A stretch of DNA of 64,000 nt from JALZKA01 sp963725035 (lineage in GTDB: Bacteria > Actinomycetota > Thermoleophilia > Solirubrobacterales > 70-9). The stretch is taken from the NCBI GenBank assembly GCA_963725035.1, contig CAVRWX010000010.1:248001-312000 (forward strand), read 5' to 3'. The position numbers were made by a program, and so were the translations under genes. The notes beneath the pieces are model-generated. The model did not search any database. It worked only from the letters and a program-made list of their open reading frames with translations, and had not been told where the DNA came from. Shown in pieces: positions 52,256 to 61,975 of this stretch; position 1 is the first letter of the stretch; each line of letters begins with the position of its first letter.

Positions 52256-52308
52256 TCCAACGAGTATTGGCGACCGTTAGATCTCGCTGATAGAGCCAAA
52301 AATTGGCC

Positions 52309-52337
52309 TTGCGGCGAGAACAAATGTTCGCTATACT
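52309..52337 (+). promoter_or_regulatory. Promoter P2 with overlapping LexA-like box
   Basis: TTGCGG (52309-52314), 17-base spacer, TATACT (52332-52337). The spacer holds the palindrome GAAC-AAAT-GTTC (52318-52329). Against the Gram-positive LexA consensus CGAACRNRYGTTYG only the first base differs. A repressor bound here would block the promoter. Confidence 0.6.
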
Positions 52338-52419
52338 TTGTAAAGCAACCAATCCGAGATAACTGATTGAGCGACGTCTGCAGCGGGCAGACGCGCATGA
52401 GATGAAGGACGAAGACCAC

Positions 52420-53365
52420 ATGGCACGCACCCGAGGCGCTGGCGAGAAGCGCACAGACAACACACCGAAACCGCGGCGAGCATGCCGCCGAGACCGCACC
52501 CACCCGTGCGCGTCGGCGCAGCGATACCCACGATCTTTCGGTCGAGACCACCGACAGCCTGCAGCTCTTTTTCAACCAGGCTGCCAAGTACCCCCTGCTC
52601 ACCGCCGCTGAGGAGATCGATCTCGCGCAGCGGATCGAGAAGGGCGACCTGGCCGCCAAGGAGCGGCTGATCAACTCGAACCTCCGGCTCGTGATCAAGT
52701 TCGCGCGCCGCTACCAGGGCCACGGCCTGCCCATGGGCGACCTGGTCCAGGAGGCGATGCTCGGCCTGATCCGCGCATCCGAGAAGTTCGACTGGCGTCG
52801 CGGCTACAAGTTCTCGACCTACGCGGTCCTTTGGATCAAGCAGTCGATCCAGCGCGGCCTGGACAACACCGGCCGTGCCGTCCGGATCCCGGCGCACGTC
52901 GCTCAGCGCGAGCGCACCGTGAACCGGATCTCGGCAGAGCTGGCGCTCGAGCTGGATCGCGAGCCGACTGACGAAGAGGTGGCCGAGCGCGCGAAGCTGC
53001 CGCTCGACGAGGTCATGGCTACCCGCGACCTCACCCGCGTCACGTCCTCGCTGGACCAGCCGATCGGCGACGACGGCGACACCACGCTGGGCGAGCTGCG
53101 CGCAGAGGCCACTGCCGACCTCGAGGACGAGGTGCTCGAGCGCGAGCAGGAGAACGCCGTCGAGACGGCGCTCCGCAAGCTGCCTGAGCTCGAGGCCGAG
53201 GTCATCCGCGGCCGCTTCGGCACCGGTGGCCGTCCCGCGAAGTCGATCCGCGACGTTGCGCGCGACCTGGGCGTGACCCAGAAGAACGCGCAGAAGCTCG
53301 AGCAGTCGGCACTCCGCCGGCTCGCCTCGGACGGCGCGCTCTCCGGCTTCCGGAACGCCGCCTAA
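52420..53365 (+). CDS. Sigma-70 family RNA polymerase sigma factor, N-terminal frameshift
   Basis: From THDLSVETTDSLQLFFNQAA the frame carries sigma regions 1.2 (AEEIDLAQRIEKGDL), 2 (LRLVIKFARRYQGHG, DLVQEAMLGLIRA, FDWRRGYKFSTYAVLWIKQS), 3 (RAVRIPAHVAQRERT) and 4 (VIRGRFG...KSIRDVARDLGVTQKNAQKLE). This is a primary-like (group 1/2) factor without a long region 1.1. No start codon exists in this frame before GTG 52691. ATG 52420 (MARTRGAGEKR) lies in the neighbouring frame, so a one-base error between 52450 and 52530 is likely. Region 4 and the stop are intact. Confidence 0.85.
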
Positions 53366-53390
53366 AGCTTCACAAGATGGCTGGACCGTT

Positions 53391-53426
53391 GAACGCGAGG
53401 GCATTCGTCCTCGCGTTCTTCGTTCT
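53391..53426 (+). terminator. Rho-independent-like terminator after the sigma factor
   Basis: A perfect 10-bp stem GAACGCGAGG/CCTCGCGTTC with an 8-base loop, followed by TTCGTTCT. Confidence 0.7.
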
Positions 53427-53549
53427 GGGCTCCTGCCCTGAAAGAGTTTCTTACCCCCGTCCTCCCATCCAGGCCACGATAGGTCGGCTTCGGGGAAAGG
53501 TCAAGGCGGACGACCTCGATCGCGTTCGAGGAGTAGGGTCCTCATTCTC

Positions 53550-54854
53550 GTGCGTAGGGGATGGAAAGTGGCGCTGGGGCTCTTCGTAGCGCTCCTTGCG
53601 CTACCGCCGAGCGCAAATGCCGTCTGGCCGGGCGAGAACGGCGACATCGTCTTCATCTCGGGCCGCGGCGCGGGTGGCGACGCCAGCTCCGACATCTACA
53701 TTCTTCCCGGCCCGTCGCTCGCGGTCGAGGGCCCGCTCACGCCGAATCTCACCGGACAGCATCGCCATCCGAACTACTCGCCCGACGGCTCGATGCTGGC
53801 GTTTGCGCTCTTCAACGGCACCGCGGACCGCGACATCTGGACGGTGCCCACCCAGCAAACGGGGGCCACACCACTCCGAGACACCGACGATCAGCAGGAG
53901 GACCGGCCCGCCTGGTCGCCAGACGGCAAGTTCATCGCATACGAGGCCGAGGAGCCGCCCAACTGCCCGATGGCAGCGCAGCCCTGCGACCAGTTCGACG
54001 TCTTGATCACGGAAGTCGCGAACCCGTCGAACACGATCAACCTCACCGAGAACACCCCAGCGAGCAATGAGGGCAAGCCCGTGTGGACCCCGGACGGCAA
54101 GGAGATCATCTACCAAACCGACCAGTTCGGAGATCTGGACATCAGGCGGGAGAAGTCCAACAACTCGGACAGCGTGGCCGACAGCATCCTCGGCAGCGCG
54201 GCTTACGAGTACCAGCCGTCGCTCTCACCCGACGGGAAGTCGATGTGCTTCACGCGTGGCGGTCCGCTCGGCAGCCCGACGGCAGATGTCTACAAGCTGT
54301 CGCCCGTTGAGCCTGGCGGCACGCAAACCGACATCTCCGACAACACCGCTGCGATGCCGGCTGCTCAGCACGCCGACTACAACTGCACGTTCTCGCCGGA
54401 CGGCGAGTTCATCGCCTTCGTCGAGGGCACCTTCTCCTCGGGGATCCTTGTCTACGAGGATTCCGATGACGCCGACTCGGTGAAGGGCGCGACGACGCTC
54501 ACGCCGGACGTGGTCGGGGCGTTTGACGGCAACCCGGACTGGGCCCGCAGGCCGCTCAAGTGCCAGGACAAGAAGGCCACGATCGTGGGCACGGACTTCA
54601 AGGACAAGCTCAAGGGCACCGGCGACAAGGACGTGATCGTCGCGCTCGGCGGCGAGGACAAGGTCTCCGCCAAGGCAGGCAACGACATCGTCTGCGGCAA
54701 CGGCGGGCCCGACAAGCTCAAGGGCTCCGACGGCAACGACAAGCTCTTCGGCGCGGCCGGCGACGACACCCTTGCGGGCGGCAAGGACAGCGACGAGTGC
54801 GTCGGCGGGCCCGACAAGGACACCTTCAAGGACTGCGAGCAGACGAACCAGTAG
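53550..54854 (+). CDS. Secreted TolB-like beta-propeller protein with RTX-like C-terminus
   Basis: 434 residues. A signal peptide (VALGLFVALLALPPSANA) is followed by WD40-like/TolB repeats with the recurring YSPDGS, WSPDGKFIAY, WTPDGKEIIY, LSPDGKSMCF and FSPDGEFIAF. From about residue 350 the repeats GGEDKVSAKAGNDIVCGNGG and GSDGNDKLFGAAGDDTLAGG match RTX calcium-binding nonapeptides. An extracellular, calcium-stabilised protein is inferred; TolB itself is not, since there is no Tol-Pal system in a Gram-positive-type cell. Complete gene with its own terminator. Confidence 0.82.
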   Translation: MRRGWKVALGLFVALLALPPSANAVWPGENGDIVFISGRGAGGDASSDIYILPGPSLAVEGPLTPNLTGQHRHPNYSPDGSMLAFALFNGTADRDIWTVPTQQTGATPLRDTDDQQEDRPAWSPDGKFIAYEAEEPPNCPMAAQPCDQFDVLITEVANPSNTINLTENTPASNEGKPVWTPDGKEIIYQTDQFGDLDIRREKSNNSDSVADSILGSAAYEYQPSLSPDGKSMCFTRGGPLGSPTADVYKLSPVEPGGTQTDISDNTAAMPAAQHADYNCTFSPDGEFIAFVEGTFSSGILVYEDSDDADSVKGATTLTPDVVGAFDGNPDWARRPLKCQDKKATIVGTDFKDKLKGTGDKDVIVALGGEDKVSAKAGNDIVCGNGGPDKLKGSDGNDKLFGAAGDDTLAGGKDSDECVGGPDKDTFKDCEQTNQ

Positions 54855-54862
54855 CGCAGCGC

Positions 54863-54895
54863 ACGAAAAGGGCGCCCCGAAGGACGCCCTTTCGT
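54863..54895. terminator. Terminator hairpin between convergent genes
   Basis: ACGAAAAGGGCG and CGCCCTTTCGT pair across a 10-base loop with one bulge. The A-run and T-run on the arms let it serve both strands. Confidence 0.65.
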
Positions 54896-54915
54896 ACGGC
54901 TCTACTGGACCGGCG

Positions 54916-55191
54916 CTACTTCTTGGCGCCGAGCCCAACGCGCGCAGCCACAGAGCGGCCGGCGCTGAACGCTGCGTCGGCGGTCGCCTTGGTGGCGTTG
55001 CCGACGCTCGAGGCGGCCTTGCCGGCCTCGGTGCGGGCCTTGTTCAGGCCGTCGCGCGCGTCATTGGTGAAGCGACTCGCAGCGGCCTTGTGGCCCTGCT
55101 CTTTCGACGCCTCGCGCTTCTCGTTGCGCTCACGCGTCGCAGCGGCCTTCTTGCCGGCGGCCGAGCGGTCTGCTTGGGTCTGGGTAGGCAT
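54916..55191 (-). CDS. Alanine/lysine-rich small protein
   Basis: 91 residues, MPTQTQADRSAAGKKAAATR through ARVGLGAKK, with only low-complexity A, K, R and T-rich helices. AAGGAG lies 7 bases upstream of the ATG, which supports translation. Composition recalls histone-like or LEA-like stress proteins, but no family is recognised. Confidence 0.65.
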   Translation of the reverse strand: MPTQTQADRSAAGKKAAATRERNEKREASKEQGHKAAASRFTNDARDGLNKARTEAGKAASSVGNATKATADAAFSAGRSVAARVGLGAKK

Positions 55192-55318
55192 TCAGTACTC
55201 CTTCGATTGCGGGATCAGGAAGAGTTCGCGGTGCGAACCCCTCACTACTCGTCTGCCCGTCTCACAACGAGCTAACCGGATGGGACGCGTTTCATCTGTG
55301 ACGAACGCACGTTCGCCT

Positions 55319-56326
<1,008 letters not shown>

Positions 56327-56482
56327 GGGTATTCGAGTTTGCAACCGTGTTCGTCTTCTTTTCAAATCGCCTTGGCTGCATGGGTTCCCTCGTCGTCTCG
56401 GTGGGAGCGACGCTGGTCTTGCTCATCCTGTTCGGCGTCATCGACACGAATTGACCCGCGCCCCTCTGTGGGACGATCAGCC

Positions 56483-56874
56483 ATGACGCGCATCCGGCAT
56501 CGCGATCTGTGCGCTCCTGGCGCTGGCGATGCTCGCGCCGGCCTCCGCCCCGGCGGCGAAGGAGAAGGCGAAGGTGACCGTCCTTGGCTGGTCCCCCTTT
56601 GGCCCACCGCCCGCAGGGTTCTGGCTGGTTCGCGTCAAGTCGGATGCGAACAGGTGCCAGAAGAAGCGCAATGTCGAGCTCTACAAGCGCGAGGGAGAGG
56701 ACAACGTTTCACTCGGCAGCGGCAATACGGCGAAGGAAGGGAGCGGCGAGTTTTGGATCTGGGAGTTCGCGCAGGCCGAGCCACCCGGACGGCGACTACT
56801 TCGCCCTCGCCCCGCCAACTGAGAAGTGCAAGCGCGCCGAGTCGAAGATCTTCACGTATCCGGACGACAATTAG
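56483..56874 (+). pseudogene. Small secreted protein, two frameshifts
   Basis: From ATG 56483 (MTRI), dropping one C near 56496 gives a signal peptide GIAICALLALAMLAPASA in the frame that continues KVTVLGWSPFGPPPAGFWLV and YKREGEDNVSLGSG. A second shift near 56790 leads to DGDYFALAPPTEKCKRAESK and the stop at 56874. The joined product of about 129 residues looks like a small secreted protein of unknown function. Both indels sit next to short C or CG runs. Confidence 0.55.
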
Positions 56875-56931
56875 AGGCGGCGACAGCGCCACGGCGTCAG
56901 GCTCGCCGCCCCGTTTGCGACTCTTAGTCGC

Positions 56932-58266
56932 GTGACCGATCAGCTCCCACTCGACGGCACGGGCCTCCCCGAACCATCGCTCGACCCCGACCTGCCCGGG
57001 CCGTTCCCGGTCGGCCGCTACGCCGACGGGCTCAAGGCGTTCTTCCGCGAGCGCCCCAAGGTGCTGGTGACGGGCGAGCTCACCGGCTTCAAGCGCGCTC
57101 GCGTGCAGGCGTTCTTCGAGCTCCGCGACTCCGAGGGGGCGCTTCCGTGCTCGATCTGGAACACGGACCTCGACAAGCTCGGCCTGGACCCGAAGCTCCT
57201 GGCCGACGGCGCCGAGGTCGTGATCGGCGGCGGGCTCGACTACTACCCGGGCTCGGCCAACGCCTCGCCCTCGTTCAACTTCCGCGCGACCCACATGCGC
57301 CTCGCCGGCGACGGCGACCTGCTGGCGCGGCTCGCTGCGCTCCGCGAGGAGCTCAAGCGCGACGGCCTCTTCGAGCCGCAGAAGCAGCTCGCCCGCCCAT
57401 TGCTGCCGAAGACGATCGGAGTCGTCACGGCGCGCGGGAGCGCGGCGTGCCAGGACCTCCTCGCCGGCCTCGAGCGGCGCGGCTGGCGCGGGACGATCGT
57501 GTGGGCGGACGCGCCGGTGCAGGACCGCCGCGCGGCGCCGCGGATCGCATCGGCGCTTCGCGGGCTGGCGGAGCTCGAGCAGGTCGAGGTCGCGGTGGTG
57601 TGCCGGGGCGGCGGCTCGCTCGCCGACCTGTGGGCGTTCTGCGACGAGAACCTGTGCCGGACGGTCGCGCTCCTGCGGCTGCCGGTGATCTCAGCTGTCG
57701 GCCACGAGGTGGACCGCACGCTGATCGACGACGTCTCGGCCGTCTCGTGCTCGACGCCCACCCACGCGGCCGAGGAGATCGTGCGCGTGGACGTCCGCGC
57801 GGCGCGCGAGGCGGTTGGCGTAGCCGCGAGCCGGACACAGCGTGCAGGTGGCGCGGCGATCCGCGCGCGGGGCAAGCGCCTGGGCGAGCTCGCGACCGGT
57901 CCTGCGCGGACCGTCAGGACCGAGCGCACCCGTCTTCACCAGAAGCTCCGCGAGGTGCGCGCCGCCGCAACGCGCGGCCTTGCGACGCGCGACGAGCGGG
58001 CGCAGCGCCACGCGCTCGTGATCTCGCGCAAGGGCGCCGCGGGCGCGAAGCCGGCCGAGGCGCTCGCAAGCCTCGCGGCGACCGAGGCGGCGATCCGCGG
58101 CCACGATCCGCAGCGGGTCCTGGAGCGCGGATACGCGCGGGTCGAGTCGCTCGAGGGCGACGCGGTGACCCTGGCGCGCGACGCGCGCGAGGCAAAGGAC
58201 GTTCGGGTTCGGTTCGAAGACGGCTCAGTACGCGCCCGGATCGAGGATGATGTCGACGATGAGTGA
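56932..58266 (+). CDS. xseA: Exodeoxyribonuclease VII, large subunit
   Basis: 444 residues from GTG 56932. The OB-fold N-terminal domain (VTGELTGFKRARVQAFFELRD) is followed by the catalytic domain with IGVVTARGSAACQDLL, RGGGSLADLWAFCDE and AVGHEVDRTLIDDVS, then a coiled-coil C-terminus ending GYARVESLEG. It degrades single-stranded DNA with XseB, which is encoded in overlap with its end. Confidence 0.95.
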   Translation: MTDQLPLDGTGLPEPSLDPDLPGPFPVGRYADGLKAFFRERPKVLVTGELTGFKRARVQAFFELRDSEGALPCSIWNTDLDKLGLDPKLLADGAEVVIGGGLDYYPGSANASPSFNFRATHMRLAGDGDLLARLAALREELKRDGLFEPQKQLARPLLPKTIGVVTARGSAACQDLLAGLERRGWRGTIVWADAPVQDRRAAPRIASALRGLAELEQVEVAVVCRGGGSLADLWAFCDENLCRTVALLRLPVISAVGHEVDRTLIDDVSAVSCSTPTHAAEEIVRVDVRAAREAVGVAASRTQRAGGAAIRARGKRLGELATGPARTVRTERTRLHQKLREVRAAATRGLATRDERAQRHALVISRKGAAGAKPAEALASLAATEAAIRGHDPQRVLERGYARVESLEGDAVTLARDAREAKDVRVRFEDGSVRARIEDDVDDE

Positions 58267-58501
58267 AGCGCCCCAGACAGGGACGAACTCCCACACCTAC
58301 GAATCCGCAGCCGCCCGCCTCGAGGAGATCATCGCCAGGCTCGACTCAGGCGAGGCGGAGTTGCGCGAAACGCTCGCCCTCTGCGGCGAGGCGAAGGAGC
58401 TGATCGTCTTCTGCCGGGACGAATTGGCCGAGGTTTCTGGCGCTCTTACCGAGCTCGGCCTGGACGAATTGGTGCAAGGTTTGGAGTCGCGCGAGGGCTG
58501 A
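58247..58501 (+). CDS. xseB: Exodeoxyribonuclease VII, small subunit
   Basis: 84 residues. YESAAARLEEIIARLDSGEA-ELRETLALCGEAKEL is the family core, forming the coiled-coil partner of XseA. It starts inside the 3' end of xseA (ATG 58247, or ATG 58259), a usual arrangement. Confidence 0.92.
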   Translation: MMSTMSEAPQTGTNSHTYESAAARLEEIIARLDSGEAELRETLALCGEAKELIVFCRDELAEVSGALTELGLDELVQGLESREG

Positions 58502-58635
58502 ACTCGCTAGGGTTGGCCCTAGTTGATCAGGCAAAAGAGCCTGGTCTGTCGTGGTTTGCGGTCCCGTTCGCTCCTTTCGTTTCTAGCGCTTGGTCTTTCG
58601 GTCGCACAGCACGCGTTAGGAAAGGAACAGTTCGT

Positions 58636-58839
58636 ATGGCTAACGGAACCGTTAAGTGGTTCAACGACGAGAAGGGCTTCGGCTTCATCTCGCCCGACGA
58701 CGGCTCGAAGGACCTCTTCGTGCATCAGTCCGCCATCCAGAGTGAGGGCTTCCGCTCTCTCGAGGAAGGCGCCAAGGTCTCCTATGAGGCTGAGGAGTCG
58801 GAGAAGGGCCCCCGGGCGGCAAACGTCCAGGTCATCTAA
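58636..58839 (+). CDS. Cold shock protein (CSD)
   Basis: 67 residues with the RNP motifs KGFGFISPDDG and DLFVHQSAIQ. A single OB-fold RNA/DNA-binding protein of normal length. AGGAAAGGA precedes the ATG, and a 130-base leader separates it from xseB, as is common for csp genes. It is followed by a strong terminator. Confidence 0.95.
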   Translation: MANGTVKWFNDEKGFGFISPDDGSKDLFVHQSAIQSEGFRSLEEGAKVSYEAEESEKGPRAANVQVI

Positions 58840-58865
58840 GAACCGCTTAGAAGCGATTCTTTTAG

Positions 58866-58904
58866 CGGGGCTCGGCCGAAAGGCCGGGCCCCGTTTGTTT
58901 GTTC
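58866..58904 (+). terminator. Rho-independent terminator of the cold shock gene
   Basis: CGGGGC-TCGGCC pairs with GGCCG-GGCCCCG around a GAAA loop, followed by TTTGTTTGTTC. A degenerate copy of the same sequence appears at about 58976-59012. Confidence 0.85.
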
Positions 58905-58976
58905 GGGCGGCTTAGCGGCCTGGCGTCTATTCCTGAGATGCGCGGTCACCTTCGCAGCATGCGCGAGGCGCGTTCT

Positions 58977-60227
58977 TTAGCGGGGCTTAGCCGAAGCGCC
59001 GGGCTTCGCTTGCTTGTCCGGTGTCCCCGCTTGCTTCTCCGGTGTCTTCCCCGCTTGCTTTTTCGGGGTCCCCGTTTGCTCGTTCGGGGTCCCGTTCCCT
59101 TTCACGGAGATCCGCCGCGGCTCCGAGCTGTCTACCTGTGTTTGCCTGGGATCAGTCGTCTCGGACGCCGGCTCCGCGTCGTACTTGGTGCCACAGTCAG
59201 GGCAAAAGCTGCCGTCGGTCTCGCGCTCCGCTCCGCAACCCTGGCAGTAGCGAACGGGCTTCAAACTCGCGCCGCAATACGTACAAAACGCAGCATCGGA
59301 ACTGGATACCTCGGCACACTCAGGGCAGACACGGTCGTGAGCAGCTTTGGCCGCGAAAGCTGACGAGCCTTCATTGATCACATCCTCGCGATCGGCAGGC
59401 GTCTCGCGTCTCGCCCACACGTCAGCCGCTGCGACTCTCAAAGCCTCTTGGAGCTCCTTCTTGGCCTGAGCAAATTCCCGTTCGACCTCCACCGACCCAC
59501 GTTTCGGTTCTACGGAAGGGGACCAGACCTGATCAACCTCAAGGGACTCGAGATCGACACCGGAACTCGAAACGATGCCGGGTCCGGCCCAAGACAGCCC
59601 GTCCTGCCTGAGAAGTAGCTGGTTCGCAACCACCTCGAGTTTCGTCGGCGTCGATTCGGCCGATCCGTTCTCGTGGAGCATCCACAAGGGCGCCACTCCC
59701 AACACACTCAAGCGCGCGCGCATCTTTGCCAGAGAGCTATCGAGCTGATCGAACACCATGCCGCGGGCCCTCAGGGACCTGAGGTCCACCGCTTGAACCT
59801 TGCCGAAGGTGGTCCACTCAACGAAGCCCGAAGAGACGGACTCCTCAACCGCCTCGAGGAAGTCTGGGCTGTTCACGTCGACACGCAATTGCGTCGCGAG
59901 CTCCTTGGTGCGGTATTTCCGCGCGCGCTCGGCCTGCGCGATGTCGACAAGTGCCTTGGCGAGCACAAATGCCTCAGGCGGATCCAGTGCGATCTGCCTG
60001 GCCTCCTCCCAGGGCTTCCGCAGACGTCGGCCCGCGCCTTTCCTCTCCTCGGCCTCCTTGGCGGCACTCAGCTCCTCACCAAGAGTCTTGGCCGACTGGG
60101 CCAGCCGATCAAGCTCCTCGCGCTGGTTCGCTCGGAGGCCATCCTTGAGACGGTTCCAGTCGTCCCCGCCCCGGAGAGCCATCCGATAGAGCGCCTTGGG
60201 CGTCCCGATCCAATTTGTTGGTGCCAT
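58977..60227 (-). CDS. Double zinc-ribbon protein with GTPxKQAG repeat tail
   Basis: 416 residues, no named family. Residues 1-270 are mostly helical and include LRANQREELDRLAQSAKTLG. Two zinc ribbons follow: C301, C304, C315, C318 and C328, C331, C342, C345. The tail (379-407) repeats GTPNEQT, GTPKKQAG, KTPEKQAG, GTPDKQA. Such ribbons occur in regulatory or scaffold proteins of many kinds, so function is open. It starts the accessory part of the window. Confidence 0.7.
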   Translation of the reverse strand: MAPTNWIGTPKALYRMALRGGDDWNRLKDGLRANQREELDRLAQSAKTLGEELSAAKEAEERKGAGRRLRKPWEEARQIALDPPEAFVLAKALVDIAQAERARKYRTKELATQLRVDVNSPDFLEAVEESVSSGFVEWTTFGKVQAVDLRSLRARGMVFDQLDSSLAKMRARLSVLGVAPLWMLHENGSAESTPTKLEVVANQLLLRQDGLSWAGPGIVSSSGVDLESLEVDQVWSPSVEPKRGSVEVEREFAQAKKELQEALRVAAADVWARRETPADREDVINEGSSAFAAKAAHDRVCPECAEVSSSDAAFCTYCGASLKPVRYCQGCGAERETDGSFCPDCGTKYDAEPASETTDPRQTQVDSSEPRRISVKGNGTPNEQTGTPKKQAGKTPEKQAGTPDKQAKPGASAKPR

Positions 60228-60437
60228 GTCGGCCTTTCTCGCACGCCGTGCAAGCGAGCACGTCCGGAGCGTTCCTAGACCCTAGCGTCCGGCACGGGCA
60301 GAGCATCCATGCTTAGTCCCTAACTAATACCTACTGATGCCAGAGGGTTGCGAGGCACCGGCCGGCTATGGGCGCCTGCGCCCGCGAGATGCGCACTCCG
60401 GCGTCAGAATGGGGGCTGGTGTCCGACCTCCATTGAC

Positions 60438-60818
60438 ATGGACCACGATCGCACCCGTCTCATGAGCACGCCCGAGGCGTTGGCATTCATCGAGCGGGCC
60501 GCTTGGACCTCGGCCAAAACGACTGAGGACGTTGCGCCGCATCAGTACGTGGTCAAAGGCTGGGATCGTGACGACATCACCGAGCCTGAGTTCTGGCGAT
60601 TCGTCGGGCTGGTCAAGACCACGGGCCGCCAGGAAGTCTGGACTCCGCCAAAGGAATGGGTCCGGCGTTGGGGTGGCCACCCGATGACCAACCGGTACTT
60701 GTATATCGGTGACTACGCCTATTGGTTCACCTGGCCGCGCAAGTCAAGTCCGATGCTGAACCGCGAGCATGTCGCCGTACAGGAGAAGACACCGACGCGA
60801 CGGCCGGTCGAGGAATAG
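60438..60818 (+). CDS. Hypothetical aromatic-rich protein
   Basis: 126 residues from ATG 60438. The sequence is soluble and rich in W and Y (EFWRFVGLVKTTGRQEVWTP, RYLYIGDYAYWFTWPRK). No domain recognised. A longer frame to 60348 is arginine-rich and probably not translated. It precedes the GIY-YIG-like gene by 58 bases. Confidence 0.5.
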   Translation: MDHDRTRLMSTPEALAFIERAAWTSAKTTEDVAPHQYVVKGWDRDDITEPEFWRFVGLVKTTGRQEVWTPPKEWVRRWGGHPMTNRYLYIGDYAYWFTWPRKSSPMLNREHVAVQEKTPTRRPVEE

Positions 60819-60876
60819 CTAGGTTGACGGCTGGCGCTGCCGCGATTTGATGCCTGGCCTGGAGGAGAAGTAAGCG

Positions 60877-61230
60877 ATGGCGGGTCGGTTCAAGGTTTAC
60901 GTCATCCAACTGTCTCGTCGCTCGAGGCGCGTGCGGAATCGGCGCAGGCCCGGCATGCGCTGCGGCGTCTATGTGGGTTACACGGGGAGCACGCTCGAGA
61001 AGCGGATGGCGCGCCACATTCATCCGCCAAGCGGTTGGAAGCCAACGGTCGTCACCGAGTGCGGCGGCGGCAGGTTCCGCCCGGAACTGTGCGAGGGGTT
61101 GCGCTTCCTAACCAAGGCGGAGGCGATCGATGCCGAGGCGTCCCTAGCCGTCTATTTGCACGAGCAGGGGTACACGGTCTTTGCGACGCTTCGGTCGAGG
61201 CGTTATACCGCTAATTCAAATGATCGTTGA
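60877..61230 (+). CDS. Small GIY-YIG-like endonuclease domain protein
   Basis: 117 residues. KVYVIQL (6-12) and GVYVGYTG (30-37) match the GIY and YIG strands, R43 and H47 follow in EKRMARH, and E87 lies in DAEASLAVYL, the position of the catalytic glutamate. It is shorter than UvrC- or homing-type enzymes and has no other domain. AGGAGAAG precedes the ATG. Such stand-alone domains occur in mobile or repair contexts; the role here is inference. Confidence 0.7.
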   Translation: MAGRFKVYVIQLSRRSRRVRNRRRPGMRCGVYVGYTGSTLEKRMARHIHPPSGWKPTVVTECGGGRFRPELCEGLRFLTKAEAIDAEASLAVYLHEQGYTVFATLRSRRYTANSNDR

Positions 61231-61355
61231 GATCGCTGTCGTGAACGCATCGCTGACTGGCTTGCGTGCACCCTCCGAAGGCTGGGCGGTGCTCACGAAC
61301 TTGGAGGAATGGGATCTCGAGGAGGATCCAGACAGTCTGGTGCGGGGGAGCAGAC

Positions 61356-61393
61356 GGAGAAAAACAACGAACGGCGCCCGGAGGCGCCGTTCG
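61356..61393 (-). terminator. Rho-independent terminator of the PASTA lipoprotein gene
   Basis: CGAACGGCGCC/GGCGCCGTTCG forms an 11-bp perfect stem with a 4-base loop. On the minus strand it is followed by TTGTTTTTC. It lies about 70 bases past the lipoprotein stop. 61231-61464 otherwise holds no supported gene. Confidence 0.85.
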
Positions 61394-61464
61394 AAGTTCA
61401 TGCAATCGTTGCTACTCGACTGGCGATCTCGCCTAGTCGCGTCGTGCCGCGGGGTCGATTCGAC

Positions 61465-61975
61465 CTAGCAGCCGTACTTCTGGGCGAGGATCGGCACGAT
61501 GTCCCCGCTAGGCTCGCTCTGCTTGCAGACCGTGTAGTTCGACTTAATCACGATCCCTAACAGCGTGTCGTTGTTTGACACGTCTGGCTTGAAGCCGGCG
61601 CTCCTCAGCGCACTCTCGGCCTTCGGCAAGGTCAGGCCAACGACATCGGGTGCCCCGGTAGCCGCGGTCTCGAGCTCGGGCGCCTCCTGCGCCGCCTGCT
61701 CGGCCTGCTGCGGCCTCCTGCTCGGCTTCCTGCGCTTCCTGCGCTTCCTGCTCGGCCTTCTCCTGCTGCTCCTGAGCCTCCTGCTGCTGCTCCTTCTGCT
61801 TTTCCAGCTTCTGCTCGAGCTGTGCCACCTCGTCGCTGGTGGCAGTATTGGCGGCTTGCTCCACGGTGGTTGTGGGACCGTCCCCGTCATTGCCGGATTC
61901 GCCGCAAGCCGCGAGGCCTACGATCGCTAGTAGCCCCACGATGAGGGGGACAAGGATCCGTTTTGCGTTACGCAT
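61465..61975 (-). pseudogene. PASTA-domain lipoprotein, one frameshift
   Basis: From ATG 61975 a lipoprotein signal peptide (RILVPLIVGLLAIVGLAACG, lipobox LAAC) leads to a threonine-rich linker and a glutamate/glutamine coiled coil. Near 61710, in a repetitive GAGCAG stretch, the frame must shift to reach PDVVGLTLPKAESALRSAGF and CKQSEPSGDIVPILAQKYGC, a PASTA domain. PASTA domains bind peptidoglycan or beta-lactam-like ligands. AAGGAG precedes the start. The intact protein would be about 169 residues. Confidence 0.75.

Noticed and set aside
61181..61468. A plus-strand frame of 95 residues after the GIY-YIG-like gene
   Set aside because: It runs through the rho-independent terminator of the opposite gene and has low-complexity arginine text.
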